A stretch of 64,000 nucleotides of DNA from Streptomyces sp. HUAS CB01 (GCF_030406905.1 NZ_CP129137.1:2545001-2609000), one strand, 5' to 3'. Numbered from the stretch's first letter, positions 54,437-63,662 are shown. Translations and numbers: made by a program. The notes: generated from the sequence alone by a model not told the origin.

Positions 54437-55936
54437 TTACACATCCTCCTGGCGGTCCAGGACGGACGCCAGTGCCTGCTCGAAGCCGGAGGCCTCGCTG
54501 GCCTCGCGGGTCGGGTCCTGCTGCCGTACGTCGATGACATGGCCGGTCAGCTCGGAAAGCAGCACGTCCAGCGAGGTCCGGGCCACGGCCTCGGAGGACA
54601 GCAGCGAACCGGCCGGCTCCTGGCCGAACGCCTTGGTGCGCATCGGCGTGGCCGTCCGCTCGGGATTGACGCAATTCACCCGGATTCCGTCCGCCGCCCA
54701 TTCGTCGGAGAGGGCCTGGGTGAGATTCACCATAGCCGCCTTGGTCGACGAGTAAAGGCTGTATTCGGCGCGGCCCCGGGTGTAACTGGAAGAGGTGTAG
54801 AGGAGCAGCTGCCCCTTGGTCTCCGCCAAATACTTGTACGACGCACGCGCAATCTGGACGGGTGCCAGGTAATTGACGTTCAACGCTTCCTGAATGGTCG
54901 CGTTGTCGGTCTCCGCGAGCTTGCCGATGCGCAGCACGCCCGCCGTGTTGATGACGTAGTCGACGCGCCCGGTCTCCGCGTACGCCTTGGAGAGCGCGTC
55001 GTCCACGTGCTCCGGGTTCTCCACGTGGGTGCCGGTGGTGGAGCGGCCCAGGGCGTAGACCTTCGCACCGTACTCCTCGGCGAGGGCGGCGATGTCCGCG
55101 CCGATGCCGTACGAGCCGCCGAAGACGACCAGCGTCTTGCCGGCCAGCAGCTCGCGGTACGCGGCCTCGTCGGCCTGGCGCGGCGCGGCGGTGGAGGCGA
55201 GCTGGAACAGCTTGTCGGCGATGAAGACGTCGACCGGCTGCGTCACCTTCATGTTGTACTCGTCACCCGCGACGACGTAGATCGGCACGTCGGGGAGGTA
55301 CTTGAGCACGACGCTGCAGTCGTCGGTCGCCTGGAAGTTCGGGTCGCCCGCCGCGATCTCGTACGCGCGGCGGATCGTGGAGAGCTTGAACGCCTGCGGG
55401 GTCTGGCCGCGGCGCAGCCGCGAGCGGTCCGGGACGTCGGTGATGAACTCGCCGTCCTCGCCGTGGGTGCGGGTCACGATGATGGTGTCGGCCGAGGGGA
55501 TGGCGACGTCCACGGCCTGGTAGCGGTCCAGGGCGCTCACACAGTCCGCGATCACTCGCTGTGACAGAAGCGGACGCACCGCGTCATGGAAGAGGACATT
55601 GGCGTCCTCGCCCTCGGCAAGGCCCTCGCTGAGGGCCTCGATCGCACGCTCGGTGGTCTCGTTCCGCGTCGCGCCGCCCTCGATGACGCGGCGGACCTTG
55701 GTCAGCCCGGCCTTGGCGATGATCTTCTCCACGTCGGGCACGAAACCCGGCGCCATCAGCACGATCACGTCATCGATCGCCTCGGCCTGCTCGAAGATCG
55801 TCAGCGTGTGCTCGATGACGGCCTTGCCGGCGATCTTCAGCAGCTGCTTGGGGATCGCGAGCCCCACGCGCTGGCCGGTACCACCGGCGAGCACGACTGC
55901 TGTGGTGCGGGGCTTGGCTTCCTGCGGCACGGACAC
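54437..55936 (-). CDS. bifunctional cytidylyltransferase / SDR reductase (CDP-polyol synthase-like)
   Basis: A 499-residue fusion. Residues about 10-235 are an IspD/TarI-type cytidylyltransferase (VVLAGGTGQRVG, PKQLLKIAGK, HDAVRPLLS). The rest is a short-chain dehydrogenase with GGSYGIGADIA and the YSLYSSTKAA catalytic Tyr-x3-Lys. The domain pair recalls Haemophilus Bcs1/Acs1, which reduce ribulose-5-phosphate and make CDP-ribitol, so it should supply the activated polyol for the neighbouring polymerase. The GTG at 55936 has AGAGG 7 bases upstream. Confidence 0.85.
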   Translation of the reverse strand: MSVPQEAKPRTTAVVLAGGTGQRVGLAIPKQLLKIAGKAVIEHTLTIFEQAEAIDDVIVLMAPGFVPDVEKIIAKAGLTKVRRVIEGGATRNETTERAIEALSEGLAEGEDANVLFHDAVRPLLSQRVIADCVSALDRYQAVDVAIPSADTIIVTRTHGEDGEFITDVPDRSRLRRGQTPQAFKLSTIRRAYEIAAGDPNFQATDDCSVVLKYLPDVPIYVVAGDEYNMKVTQPVDVFIADKLFQLASTAAPRQADEAAYRELLAGKTLVVFGGSYGIGADIAALAEEYGAKVYALGRSTTGTHVENPEHVDDALSKAYAETGRVDYVINTAGVLRIGKLAETDNATIQEALNVNYLAPVQIARASYKYLAETKGQLLLYTSSSYTRGRAEYSLYSSTKAAMVNLTQALSDEWAADGIRVNCVNPERTATPMRTKAFGQEPAGSLLSSEAVARTSLDVLLSELTGHVIDVRQQDPTREASEASGFEQALASVLDRQEDV

Positions 55937-56002
55937 AGACGAACCTCTACCTTGCGATGACTGGGGGACGGTGTGATGGTCGCACTCTGCGTGACCGTCC
56001 CG

Positions 56003-56035
56003 CAAGGCGGTCCTCAAGGAGTCCACACCGCCTTG
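56003..56035 (-). terminator. stem-loop upstream of the cytidylyltransferase gene
   Basis: A perfect 9-bp stem (CAAGGCGGT with ACCGCCTTG) over a 15-base loop directly adjoins the hairpin at 56036. It could be part of a double terminator or of the downstream gene's leader. Confidence 0.45.
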
Positions 56036-56069
56036 AAACCCCCTGTTCACCCCGTGGCCAGGGGGGTTT
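56036..56069 (-). terminator. terminator after the glycosyltransferase gene
   Basis: AAACCCCCTG pairs with CAGGGGGGTTT around a 13-base loop, about 60 bp after the glycosyltransferase stop. Confidence 0.7.
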
Positions 56070-56129
56070 GCGGGGGACGAACCGGCAGAAGAGGTGACTG
56101 ATACCACAGGCCAACGCTGTGGCGCAGCG

Positions 56130-58205
56130 TTACTTCATCGTTTTGTCGATGACATTGAGCACGAGTTCGTTGCCCGCGCTGAAGAAGATCTTCACCGTGA
56201 CCTGCGCCCGGGCCCGGGAAAGAAGCACGTCCACGACCGCACGGACCCGCGCGAGCGGGCGCTTCCGGAGCAGGTCGACCGAGGGGTAGGGGAACACGCT
56301 CCCCTTCTCCACCACGTCGTCGAGCACCCGGCCGATCCGCACCGGTGCGGCTCCGCGCGCGGGGCGCAGCCAGAGATCCCAGACGTCGTGGGCGGAGGCC
56401 TGGACAGCGACCGGCGCGGCGAGCGGGACCGTACAGCGGAACCCGTCGGCACCGACGCGTGCGCCGGGGAACTCCAGTTCGCCGGCGTCCGCTCCGCGGC
56501 GGCGCAGCAGGAGCACCGGGTCCTCCACCGGTCCGGCGTCCCCGAGCAGTCGCCCGGACACGGTGATCCGCCGGGAGCCGACGGTGATGTCACCGGACTC
56601 CACATGGGCGGGCCGTGCCCAGGAGCGCAGGGTGAGTCCGCCGTGCCGTACGTACGGGACGAGGGTGTGCACGGGCTCCCCGGGACGGACGCGTTCGGCG
56701 GCCCGCATCGCCCCGCGCTGGTCGACCGCCCTGGCGGCGAGACGGGCACGGGCGGGCGCGTCCGACGGCGCCGGCGGGGCGGCGCCGGCCGGCGGGGGGT
56801 CGATGTGACACGTCCAGACACCCTCGGCGAGTCCGGCGTCGGCGGGGATCACGGCACGGCCGGCCGGGTCGAAGGGAAAGACCCGGTCCGGGACGGAGGC
56901 GTCGGGATGGACACAGACGAGGGCCGGCCGGCCGGTGCGCTCGCCGAGCAGAGCCACCGTCACATCGCCGTTCTCCTCGGCGACACAGTCCACGCGCGGG
57001 GAGGCGGCCGTCCGGTCGTCCCCCGGTACGGAGGGTGCGGCCCTCTCGGTGCGCGCACGGGTTCCCGCACCGAGGTCCGCGAACAGTTCCTCGTACTGCT
57101 TCGCGACCGGGCCCGGATCGAAACGGCGGGCGTGGGAGCGGGCCGCGGCGCCCATGCGGCGGCGCAGCGGCTCGTCGTCGATGAGACGGAGAAGGGCCGC
57201 GGCGACGGCCTCGGAGTCGCTGACGGGGACCAGCAGACCGTCCACGCCGTCCGCGACGATCTCGCGCGGGCCGTAGTCGCAGTCGGTGCTGACGACGGGC
57301 AGTCCGCACCTCATCGCCTCGACGAGCGTCATGCCGAAGGACTCGTGACGCGACGTGGAGACGGCGATGGCGCCCTTCACCCACTCGGGCTCGATGGGCG
57401 AGCGAGGACCCATCAGATGGACGCTGTTGTAGAGGCCGAGCTCGTCGATACGCCTGCGGAGACGTTCCTTCTGTCTGCCCCAGCCGCAGATGCGCAGGGT
57501 CCACTCCGGCCGCACGGCCACGACCTCGGCGAAGGCCTCGATCAGGACGTCGTACTGCTTCTCCGCGGCGAGCCGGCCGGCCGCGACGACGGTCGTCCCG
57601 CCGAGGTCGGAGACGGGCACCATGGGCTCGGGGACGCTGTTCGGTATGGCCAGCACCCGGGTCTCCGGCAGCGGCATCCGCTCCCGCCACACGGCCGCGT
57701 CGCCCTCGGAGACGGTCACGAACGCGTCGAGCGCGGCCAGGTGCGGGCGCATCCCGGCCCGCAGCTCGGGCTTGTGGTGATGGTGCGTCATGTGCTCCTG
57801 CCCGATGCACACGGCGCCTTCGGGCGCGAACTGGGCGACGTACGCGACGAGTCCGGGGCGGGTGCCGATGACCACGTCCGCGTCGGAGACGGCGTAGTGG
57901 TCGCGCACGCGCTGGTCGGTGAGCCTGCTGTACTGCTTGAACCGCGCCTCGGCGGCGGGAATGTGCCGGGCGGGCTCCAGCGCGAGCGGGTGCTTGGTCT
58001 CGTTGCCCGGGGACGAGGGGCGGGTGTCGACCAGGGGGACGACGGTGATGCGCGGGTCGATCGCGAACAGCGGCTCGTCCCGGTGCCGGAAGACGGAGAC
58101 GATCTCCACCTCGTGGCGTCCTGCGAGCTCCTCCGCGAGATTGAGCGTGGTGCGGATGGTGCCGCCGATGCCGTAGATGGTGTGGATGAGGAAGGAAACC
58201 TTCAT
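56130..58205 (-). CDS. GT4 glycosyltransferase with a long C-terminal extension
   Basis: A 691-residue protein. Residues 1-380 are a GT-B family 4 glycosyltransferase: IYGIGGTIRTTLNLAEEL, AAGRLAAEKQYDVLIEAF, and the nucleotide-sugar site STSRHESFGMTLVEAMRCGLP. About 300 more residues form a beta-rich extension (GDITVGSRRITVSGRL, FRCTVPLAAPVAV) with no membrane helix. The gene precedes the CDP-polyol synthase and polymerase genes, so it probably acts on the same wall polymer. The ATG has GGAG 5 bases upstream. The acceptor is unknown. Confidence 0.8.
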   Translation of the reverse strand: MKVSFLIHTIYGIGGTIRTTLNLAEELAGRHEVEIVSVFRHRDEPLFAIDPRITVVPLVDTRPSSPGNETKHPLALEPARHIPAAEARFKQYSRLTDQRVRDHYAVSDADVVIGTRPGLVAYVAQFAPEGAVCIGQEHMTHHHHKPELRAGMRPHLAALDAFVTVSEGDAAVWRERMPLPETRVLAIPNSVPEPMVPVSDLGGTTVVAAGRLAAEKQYDVLIEAFAEVVAVRPEWTLRICGWGRQKERLRRRIDELGLYNSVHLMGPRSPIEPEWVKGAIAVSTSRHESFGMTLVEAMRCGLPVVSTDCDYGPREIVADGVDGLLVPVSDSEAVAAALLRLIDDEPLRRRMGAAARSHARRFDPGPVAKQYEELFADLGAGTRARTERAAPSVPGDDRTAASPRVDCVAEENGDVTVALLGERTGRPALVCVHPDASVPDRVFPFDPAGRAVIPADAGLAEGVWTCHIDPPPAGAAPPAPSDAPARARLAARAVDQRGAMRAAERVRPGEPVHTLVPYVRHGGLTLRSWARPAHVESGDITVGSRRITVSGRLLGDAGPVEDPVLLLRRRGADAGELEFPGARVGADGFRCTVPLAAPVAVQASAHDVWDLWLRPARGAAPVRIGRVLDDVVEKGSVFPYPSVDLLRKRPLARVRAVVDVLLSRARAQVTVKIFFSAGNELVLNVIDKTMK

Positions 58206-58762
58206 CAACGCTCCGTTTCGACCGTGCTGGGGCACCTTGCTGCCCCACCCCCGCGAACAAGACGGTGATATCGGGGACGAGGTTGCGCCACCGCACGGAT
58301 CTGAACGGAGGGGACATGTCCCCCGCGACAGGGCATGCGGGAAGGGCGCCACGGAACGGTGGAGCAGGGCCGCGCGGGCCGCAGGGGGTGCCCCGAGAGC
58401 GGGTCCACGGGGGCGCTGAGGTGGGCCGTCGGGCCGGCGCGCCGGGGCCACGGAGGGCGGGCCGCGAGACGCAGGGGTGTGCCGCCCGCTCGTACGCGCC
58501 GGGGCGGGAACGGCGGGCAGCGTCAGGGAGTGGACGCGGATCGCCGGGCGGGAGGCGGGGGCGTGCCGGCGGCCCGCGTCCGCCGGGTTCACGCAACGGC
58601 AAGCGGGCGTCGGCACCGGCTGCCGCGGGGGCAGGAACGCACCGGGACGCCCCCGTCAGGGTCGTGCGCCGCGCGGAAGAACAGACCGGGGCCGGGGGCT
58701 GCTGCCCCCGGCCCCGGTCGACGCCGCTCGCCGTCGGATCGGAACGGCTCGCGTCGGAACGA
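58206..58762. other. 557-bp gap between obg and the wall-polymer genes
   Basis: It holds the obg terminator at 58685-58718 and presumably the promoter of the glycosyltransferase gene. Some plus-strand frames stay open but have no ribosome site or recognisable protein. I see nothing else. Confidence 0.5.
58685..58718 (-). terminator. obg terminator
   Basis: A perfect 15-bp stem (ACCGGGGCCGGGGGC with its complement) around a TGCT loop, 45 bp after the obg stop. Confidence 0.85.
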
Positions 58763-60199
58763 TCAGAACGGTTCGAAGTCGTCGTACTCGCGCGTGGCCT
58801 CGTCGCGCTCCGCCTGGCGGTCCTTGCGGCGCTGCGCCGCCGGACGCGGCGCCTCGAAGCGGTGGTCCTCGCCCCGGCGGCCGAGCATCTCCGCGCCCGC
58901 CATCATCGTCGGCTCCCAGTCGAAGACGACGGCGTCGTCCTCGGGGCCGATCGCCACACCGTCACCGGCACGGGCGCCGGCCTTCATCAGACCTTCCTCG
59001 ACGCCGAGGCGGCTCAGCCGGTCCGCGAGGTAGCCCACGGCCTCGTCGTTGTTGAAGTCGGTCTGGCGGACCCAGCGTTCGGGCTTGTCGCCGCGCACGC
59101 GGAAGAGGCCGTCCTCCTCCTGTGTGACGGTGAAGCCCGTGTCGTCGACCGCCTTCGGACGGATGACGACGCGGGTCGCCTCCTCCTTCGGCCTGGCCGC
59201 GCGCGCCTTCGCGACGATGTCGGCCAGGGCGAAGGACAGCTCCTTCAGCCCGGTGCGGGCGACCGCGGACACCTCGAGGACGCGGTAGCCACGCTCCTCG
59301 AGGTCGGGCCGGATCATGTCCGCCAGGTCCTTGCCGTCGGGGATGTCGACCTTGTTGAGGACGACGATCCGCGGACGGTCGTCGAGGCCGCCGTAGTGCC
59401 GCAGCTCCTCCTCGATGACGTCGAGGTCGGAGAGCGGGTCGCGATCGGACTCCAGCGTCGCCGTGTCCAGCACGTGCACCAGCACCGAGCAGCGCTCGAC
59501 GTGGCGGAGGAACTCCAGACCCAGGCCGCGGCCCTGGCTGGCGCCGGGGATCAGGCCCGGCACGTCCGCGATGGTGTAGACGGTCGAGCCGGCGGTGACG
59601 ACGCCGAGGTTCGGCACGAGCGTGGTGAACGGGTAGTCCGCGATCTTCGGCTTGGCGGCGGACAGCACCGAGATCAGCGAGGACTTGCCGGCGCTCGGGT
59701 AGCCGACCAGCGCCACGTCCGCGACGGTCTTCAGCTCCAGGACGATGTCACCGGACCGGCCCGGCTCGCCGAGCAGGGCGAAGCCGGGGGCCTTGCGGCG
59801 GGCCGAGGCCAGCGCCGCGTTGCCGAGGCCCCCGCGACCGCCCTCGGCGGCCACGTACGTCGTGCCGTGCCCGACCAGGTCGGCCAGCACATTGCCGCGC
59901 TTGTCGAGGACGACGGTGCCGTCCGGCACGGTCAGCACGAGGTCCTGGCCGTCCTTGCCGGAGCGGTTGCCGCCCTCGCCTGGCTTGCCGTTGGTCGCCT
60001 TGCGGTGCGGCGAGTGGTGGTACTCGAGCAGCGTCGTGACGGACTGGTCGACGGTGAGGACGACGTCACCGCCGCGCCCGCCGTTGCCGCCGTCCGGCCC
60101 GCCGAGGGGCTTGAACTTCTCACGGTGTACGGAGGCGCAGCCGTGGCCCCCGTTACCCGCGGCGATGTGCAGCTCGACGCGGTCCACGAAGGTGGTCAT
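58763..60199 (-). CDS. obg: Obg GTPase (CgtA)
   Basis: A 478-residue GTPase: the Gly-rich Obg fold ([23 protein letters not shown]), the G domain with [17 protein letters not shown] and NKVD, then the OCT domain, and an Arg/Asp-rich tail. It acts in 50S assembly; in Streptomyces, Obg also affects aerial growth. The ATG at 60199 has AGGA just upstream. It lies downstream of rplU-rpmA, separated by a hairpin that may reduce its expression relative to the ribosomal proteins. Confidence 0.97.
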   Translation of the reverse strand: MTTFVDRVELHIAAGNGGHGCASVHREKFKPLGGPDGGNGGRGGDVVLTVDQSVTTLLEYHHSPHRKATNGKPGEGGNRSGKDGQDLVLTVPDGTVVLDKRGNVLADLVGHGTTYVAAEGGRGGLGNAALASARRKAPGFALLGEPGRSGDIVLELKTVADVALVGYPSAGKSSLISVLSAAKPKIADYPFTTLVPNLGVVTAGSTVYTIADVPGLIPGASQGRGLGLEFLRHVERCSVLVHVLDTATLESDRDPLSDLDVIEEELRHYGGLDDRPRIVVLNKVDIPDGKDLADMIRPDLEERGYRVLEVSAVARTGLKELSFALADIVAKARAARPKEEATRVVIRPKAVDDTGFTVTQEEDGLFRVRGDKPERWVRQTDFNNDEAVGYLADRLSRLGVEEGLMKAGARAGDGVAIGPEDDAVVFDWEPTMMAGAEMLGRRGEDHRFEAPRPAAQRRKDRQAERDEATREYDDFEPF

Positions 60200-60281
60200 G
60201 GTCCTGTGCCTCCAGTACGAAAGTGGCGAAGTGCCGAGCACGGGGGTCCGTGCGGATATGTCTGTCTCTCAACAAGCGAAA

Positions 60282-60317
60282 GGCGGACCCGCTTCCCGCC
60301 CGGGGAAGTGGTCCGCC
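60282..60317 (-). terminator. hairpin between rpmA and obg
   Basis: GGCGGACC pairs with GGTCCGCC, extended by CTTCCC with GGGGAAG across a small bulge. It lies 17 bp after the rpmA stop and may cause partial termination before obg. Confidence 0.7.
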
Positions 60318-60333
60318 CTCGCAAGAACTCCGG

Positions 60334-60588
60334 TCAGGCGACCGGAACGATGTTCACGACCTTGCGGCCGCGGAAGGTGCCGAACTCCACGGCACCGGCC
60401 TGCAGCGCGAACAGCGTGTCGTCGCCGCCGCGGCCGACGCCCGCGCCCGGGTGGAAGTGCGTGCCACGCTGACGGACCAGGATCTCACCGGCGTTGACGA
60501 CCTGACCGCCGAAGCGCTTCACGCCGAGCCGCTGGGCGTTGGAGTCGCGACCGTTCCGGGTGGACGATGCGCCCTTCTTGTGTGCCAT
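60334..60588 (-). CDS. rpmA: 50S ribosomal protein L27
   Basis: An 84-residue L27 starting [20 protein letters not shown], with [19 protein letters not shown] in the centre. It reaches the peptidyl-transfer centre. It lies 14 bp after rplU, and an intrinsic hairpin follows. Confidence 0.98.
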   Translation of the reverse strand: MAHKKGASSTRNGRDSNAQRLGVKRFGGQVVNAGEILVRQRGTHFHPGAGVGRGGDDTLFALQAGAVEFGTFRGRKVVNIVPVA

Positions 60589-60602
60589 CTCTTCTCAGTC
60601 CC

Positions 60603-60923
60603 TTACTTCGCAGCCGTGGGGATCGCCGTGACCTTGATCGCCGTGTACTGCTGGCGGTGGCCCTGACGACGGCGGTAGCCGGTCTTGTTCTTGTAGCGCA
60701 GGATGTCGATCTTGGCGCCCTTGTGGTGGTCCACGACCTCGGCCTGGACCTTGATCCCGGCCAGCACCCACGGGTCGCTGGTCACGGCGTCACCGTCGAC
60801 AACGAGCAGGGTCGAGAGCTCGACCGTGTCGCCGACCTTGGCAGTGGAAATCTTGTCAACCTCAACGATGTCGCCGACAGCAACCTTGTGCTGGCGACCA
60901 CCGCTGCGCACGATGGCGTACAC
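60603..60923 (-). CDS. rplU: 50S ribosomal protein L21
   Basis: A 106-residue L21: [17 protein letters not shown] at the start, [23 protein letters not shown] near the end. GTG start at 60923 with GAGAGA upstream. It heads the rplU-rpmA(-obg) operon. A clear promoter (61079-61107) lies about 150 bp upstream and the leader between can form stable stems. Confidence 0.97.
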   Translation of the reverse strand: MYAIVRSGGRQHKVAVGDIVEVDKISTAKVGDTVELSTLLVVDGDAVTSDPWVLAGIKVQAEVVDHHKGAKIDILRYKNKTGYRRRQGHRQQYTAIKVTAIPTAAK

Positions 60924-61014
60924 GCGGATCTCTCTCTCGCTCGTAACGGGAACCCCTGATGCCAGCCGTCCGCACGGGCCGGAGCCCGGACTGTCCGTAA
61001 GGGATGGACGGCCT

Positions 61015-61035
61015 CTCCGGGTCACGGACCCGGAG
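61015..61035 (-). promoter_or_regulatory. stem-loop in the rplU leader
   Basis: A perfect 9-bp stem (CTCCGGGTC with GACCCGGAG, 3-base loop) lies in the long rplU 5' leader. It could take part in autoregulation by L21 or simply stabilise the mRNA. Confidence 0.45.
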
Positions 61036-61078
61036 GGAGGTGCTCAGAAGCTGGCGCATGGAAACACGCCGACGGTCA

Positions 61079-61107
61079 AGGTTACGGGCAGGGCCGCAGG
61101 GGGTCAA
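61079..61107 (-). promoter_or_regulatory. promoter of rplU-rpmA
   Basis: On the minus strand TTGACC, a 17-base spacer and TAACCT form a near-ideal vegetative promoter. Transcription should start near 61072, giving a leader of about 150 bases. Confidence 0.75.
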
Positions 61108-61202
61108 ACCAGCTCCTGGGAGGCCCGAGGACCCCGCGGAACGGACCGCCCCGCCGTCATGGGCAGCGTCACACCGCATCACGGGCCTTCCCGCGGTGGC
61201 GT

Positions 61203-61220
61203 GCCGGGGATCGCCCCGGC
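61203..61220 (-). terminator. hairpin after the helical-repeat protein gene
   Basis: GCCGGGG pairs with CCCCGGC over a 4-base loop, 10 bp after the stop. Confidence 0.55.
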
Positions 61221-61230
61221 GCTCCCTGAC

Positions 61231-63105
61231 TCAGCCCCGGCGGCGCTCCCGGGCCGCGGCCACGAGCTGCGCCCCGAAGACGAGCGCCAGCAGGGAGAAC
61301 AGGACGGAGCGCGTCGCCCCGACGCCGGGCGACCACCAGGCGTACGCCGCGGCCGGGCCGAAGAGGGCCAGGGCGAGCAGACGCACCACCCACCACCGCT
61401 TCGGGCGGCGCGACGGACCGGCGCCGGGGGACCGGACCAGCAGCCGCTCCGGGTCGTTCGCCAGGGTGTCGCGCATCCCGGAGAGCAAGCCGCGACGCTC
61501 CAGCAGCCGGGTCCCGGGCACACCCGCCAGCGGGTCGGCGTGACGGCCGAAGCCAGCGGGCAGCGGGGGCAGGCCGAGGGCGGTGACGAGGTCCGCCTGA
61601 TGGCGCGCCGGGGCGGTCGAGGAGCGCAGCAGCCCGGTGAGCGGCCGGGGGTCGGACAGCCCGTACACGCGGGCGAGCGCATCGGCCGTGGCGGACGCGG
61701 ACGCGTGGTCGGCGACCGGGGCGGACGGGTCCCAGGAGTGGGACGCGGCCTCCTTTCCCTTGTGGAGCAGCGTGAACCCGGCGAGGTCCCCGGTCCGCCG
61801 CAGCACCAGCGCCGGCCACTTCTCACCGGTGGTGAAGGTGTTCGCGGCGCCGGTCAGCCGGTCCTCGCCGCCGATCAGGGCCGCCCGCCGGCCGGACGGC
61901 TCGTCCGGGGCCGGGGCCACGTAGCTCGCCGAGCCGCCCGCCGGGGCGATCCGGAGCGGCACTCCGCACATCAGGGCGGCCGTCGCGACCCTCGCGGGCG
62001 GGGCGGAGGCTATCGCCACCAGATGGACGGCGGAGCCGCCGGCGGTCCGCTCCCGTCTCCCGGCCGCCGACTCCGGCGGCCGGGAGAAGAACGGTGTGGA
62101 GCCCGCGATCTGCATCCGCACCCCGGTGCGGAACTCCAGGAACTCCCGCCTCGGCTCCCCGAAGTACCTCCAGGGGTGCGAGCGGGCCTGCGTGCCGATC
62201 GCCCGGAACACGTCGAGGGCCTCGTCGAAGCGCTTGGCCAGGACGAGCACCAGCGCCAGCTCGTTGCGGAATCCGGCCGCCTCCGGGTCGCCGGGCTCGT
62301 AGAAGGTCGAGAGCCCGAGCGCGCGGTCCACGGCGGCGGTGATCCGGGAGCGGTCGACCTGTCCGGAGCCGCGGGCGTCGGCGGCGACGTCGTACTCGAT
62401 CGCGGCGGCCAGCGGCAGCGCGTGGAGCTTCGAGCCCGGCAGGGCCCGGGCGGCGGCGTGCTCGGCGAAGTCGAACATCTCCTCGTGCGAGCCGTGCCAT
62501 TTCGCGCACAGGTACTGCAGCGCGGCGGCATGGCAGCCGTAGTGGTGCGGGGCGCGCGCGGTGGCCTCCTCCCAGTAGGCGTCGAAGACCTCGCGCGGCG
62601 CCTGGATGCCCATGGCGTGGGTGAGGGCGATCCGCCACGGGACCGGGTCGTCGGGGTTGAGCTCTGCGGCCGCGCCGAGCACCGGTACCGCGTCCTCCAG
62701 CAGGGCGAAGAACGCCCGGAACCGGTCGGACGACACTTCCCGGGCCCGTGCTCCGGTCCGGACGGACCAGGCCCGGCGGATGCAGAGGTCGGCCCGGACC
62801 AGCGTCGCGTCCGGGTCCGCCGGCGCGTCCGCGAGCCAGGCGTCCAGCCAGCCGGAGCTGTGCACGGCGGCGTCGGCGAACTCGCCGACGTAGTGGCTGC
62901 GCCGTTCCCACTCGGCGCCGAGCCGCGTGGCCGCCAGCAGTTCGCGGGCCGGACCGTGGTTCCCCGCCGTCGCCGCGGACAGCGCGTGGCGCAGCGGCGC
63001 CGGCCGCTCGTCGAGGAGCACCGCCTCGTCGGGCGGGAGGTCGGCGCCGACGGCGGGGCCGTGCCGGAGCAGTCGGGGCATGGTGAGGAAGGAGCGCAGG
63101 AGCAC
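61231..63105 (-). CDS. large protein with helical repeats and C-terminal membrane helices
   Basis: The 624-residue product has an alpha-helical first half (to about residue 320) with TPR-like pairs of Ala-rich helices (LNPDDPVPWRIALTHAMG, KRFDEALDVFRAIG). A middle part has beta strands, and two membrane helices lie at the C-terminus (WWVVRLLALALFGPAAAYAWW and SVLFSLLALVFGAQLVAAA). I do not recognise a named family. The start is uncertain between GTG 63105 and ATG 63081. It lies upstream of rplU, behind a short hairpin, and is divergent from the Tat-exported protein gene. Confidence 0.65.
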   Translation of the reverse strand: MLLRSFLTMPRLLRHGPAVGADLPPDEAVLLDERPAPLRHALSAATAGNHGPARELLAATRLGAEWERRSHYVGEFADAAVHSSGWLDAWLADAPADPDATLVRADLCIRRAWSVRTGARAREVSSDRFRAFFALLEDAVPVLGAAAELNPDDPVPWRIALTHAMGIQAPREVFDAYWEEATARAPHHYGCHAAALQYLCAKWHGSHEEMFDFAEHAAARALPGSKLHALPLAAAIEYDVAADARGSGQVDRSRITAAVDRALGLSTFYEPGDPEAAGFRNELALVLVLAKRFDEALDVFRAIGTQARSHPWRYFGEPRREFLEFRTGVRMQIAGSTPFFSRPPESAAGRRERTAGGSAVHLVAIASAPPARVATAALMCGVPLRIAPAGGSASYVAPAPDEPSGRRAALIGGEDRLTGAANTFTTGEKWPALVLRRTGDLAGFTLLHKGKEAASHSWDPSAPVADHASASATADALARVYGLSDPRPLTGLLRSSTAPARHQADLVTALGLPPLPAGFGRHADPLAGVPGTRLLERRGLLSGMRDTLANDPERLLVRSPGAGPSRRPKRWWVVRLLALALFGPAAAYAWWSPGVGATRSVLFSLLALVFGAQLVAAARERRRG

Positions 63106-63161
63106 GAGCGCACATTCAACAACCGGACCGGGGCCGGCAGCCAGGGCGGGGCCGGGACCGC

Positions 63162-63249
63162 CGCGGAGCGGGCGCGGGGCGGGCGCGGAGCGGGCGCGGG
63201 GCGGGCGCGGAGCGGGCGCGGGGCGGGCGCGGAGCGGGCGCGGGGCGGG
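63162..63249. repeat. 22-bp tandem array, four perfect copies
   Basis: CGCGGAGCGGG alternates with CGCGGGGCGGG, giving a 22-bp unit repeated four times without error, i.e. eight 11-bp subunits differing only in an A/G at one place. It lies 57 bp upstream of the helical-repeat protein gene. Confidence 0.92.
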
Positions 63250-63360
63250 CCGCGGTGATTCGACCGAGCGCAGCTGGCCTCGGGCGCACGCACGCCGCAG
63301 CGTCCACGTGCGGCTGCGGGCCTGCGTTCCCAGGGCCGGCCGGCGGTGTCCAGTATCCCG

Positions 63361-63420
63361 CCGCCGACGCGCGCGTGGATCGGACTCCTTCCGCCAACGC
63401 GCGCGTGGGCCGGACTCCTT
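63361..63420. repeat. 30-bp tandem repeat, two copies
   Basis: Two adjacent 30-bp copies starting CCGCCGACGCGCGCGTGG and CCGCCAACGCGCGCGTGG differ at three positions and both end CGGACTCCTT. They lie in the divergent gap ahead of the Tat-exported protein gene. Confidence 0.85.
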
Positions 63421-63590
63421 CGTCCGGTTGCCGTGACGTCATCGAACTCACGGCAACGGCTGTGACGAGCCAACGCGTTTGCCGATCACGTTTCCATCAC
63501 GGAATCGGAGCGGGTCCACCATCCCGCCGCTGCAGTTCCCCTATGAACCGATCCATCCTTCACACGGTCAGTCAGATCGTTTCGTATCGA

Positions 63591-63620
63591 TTACGGAACT
63601 CCACACATTTCCCATACGAT
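63591..63620 (+). promoter_or_regulatory. possible promoter of the Tat-exported protein gene
   Basis: TTACGG and TACGAT are separated by 18 bases in a locally A+T-rich stretch about 43 bp before the ATG. Confidence 0.45.
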
Positions 63621-63662
63621 CCACGTCATCACTGATCAAGTCCCTTGGGGGGGTACTCAGTC

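Noticed and set aside
58265..58762. Plus-strand genes in the gap beside obg
   Set aside because: Open frames there are Arg/Gly-rich, lack ribosome sites and show no recognisable protein features.
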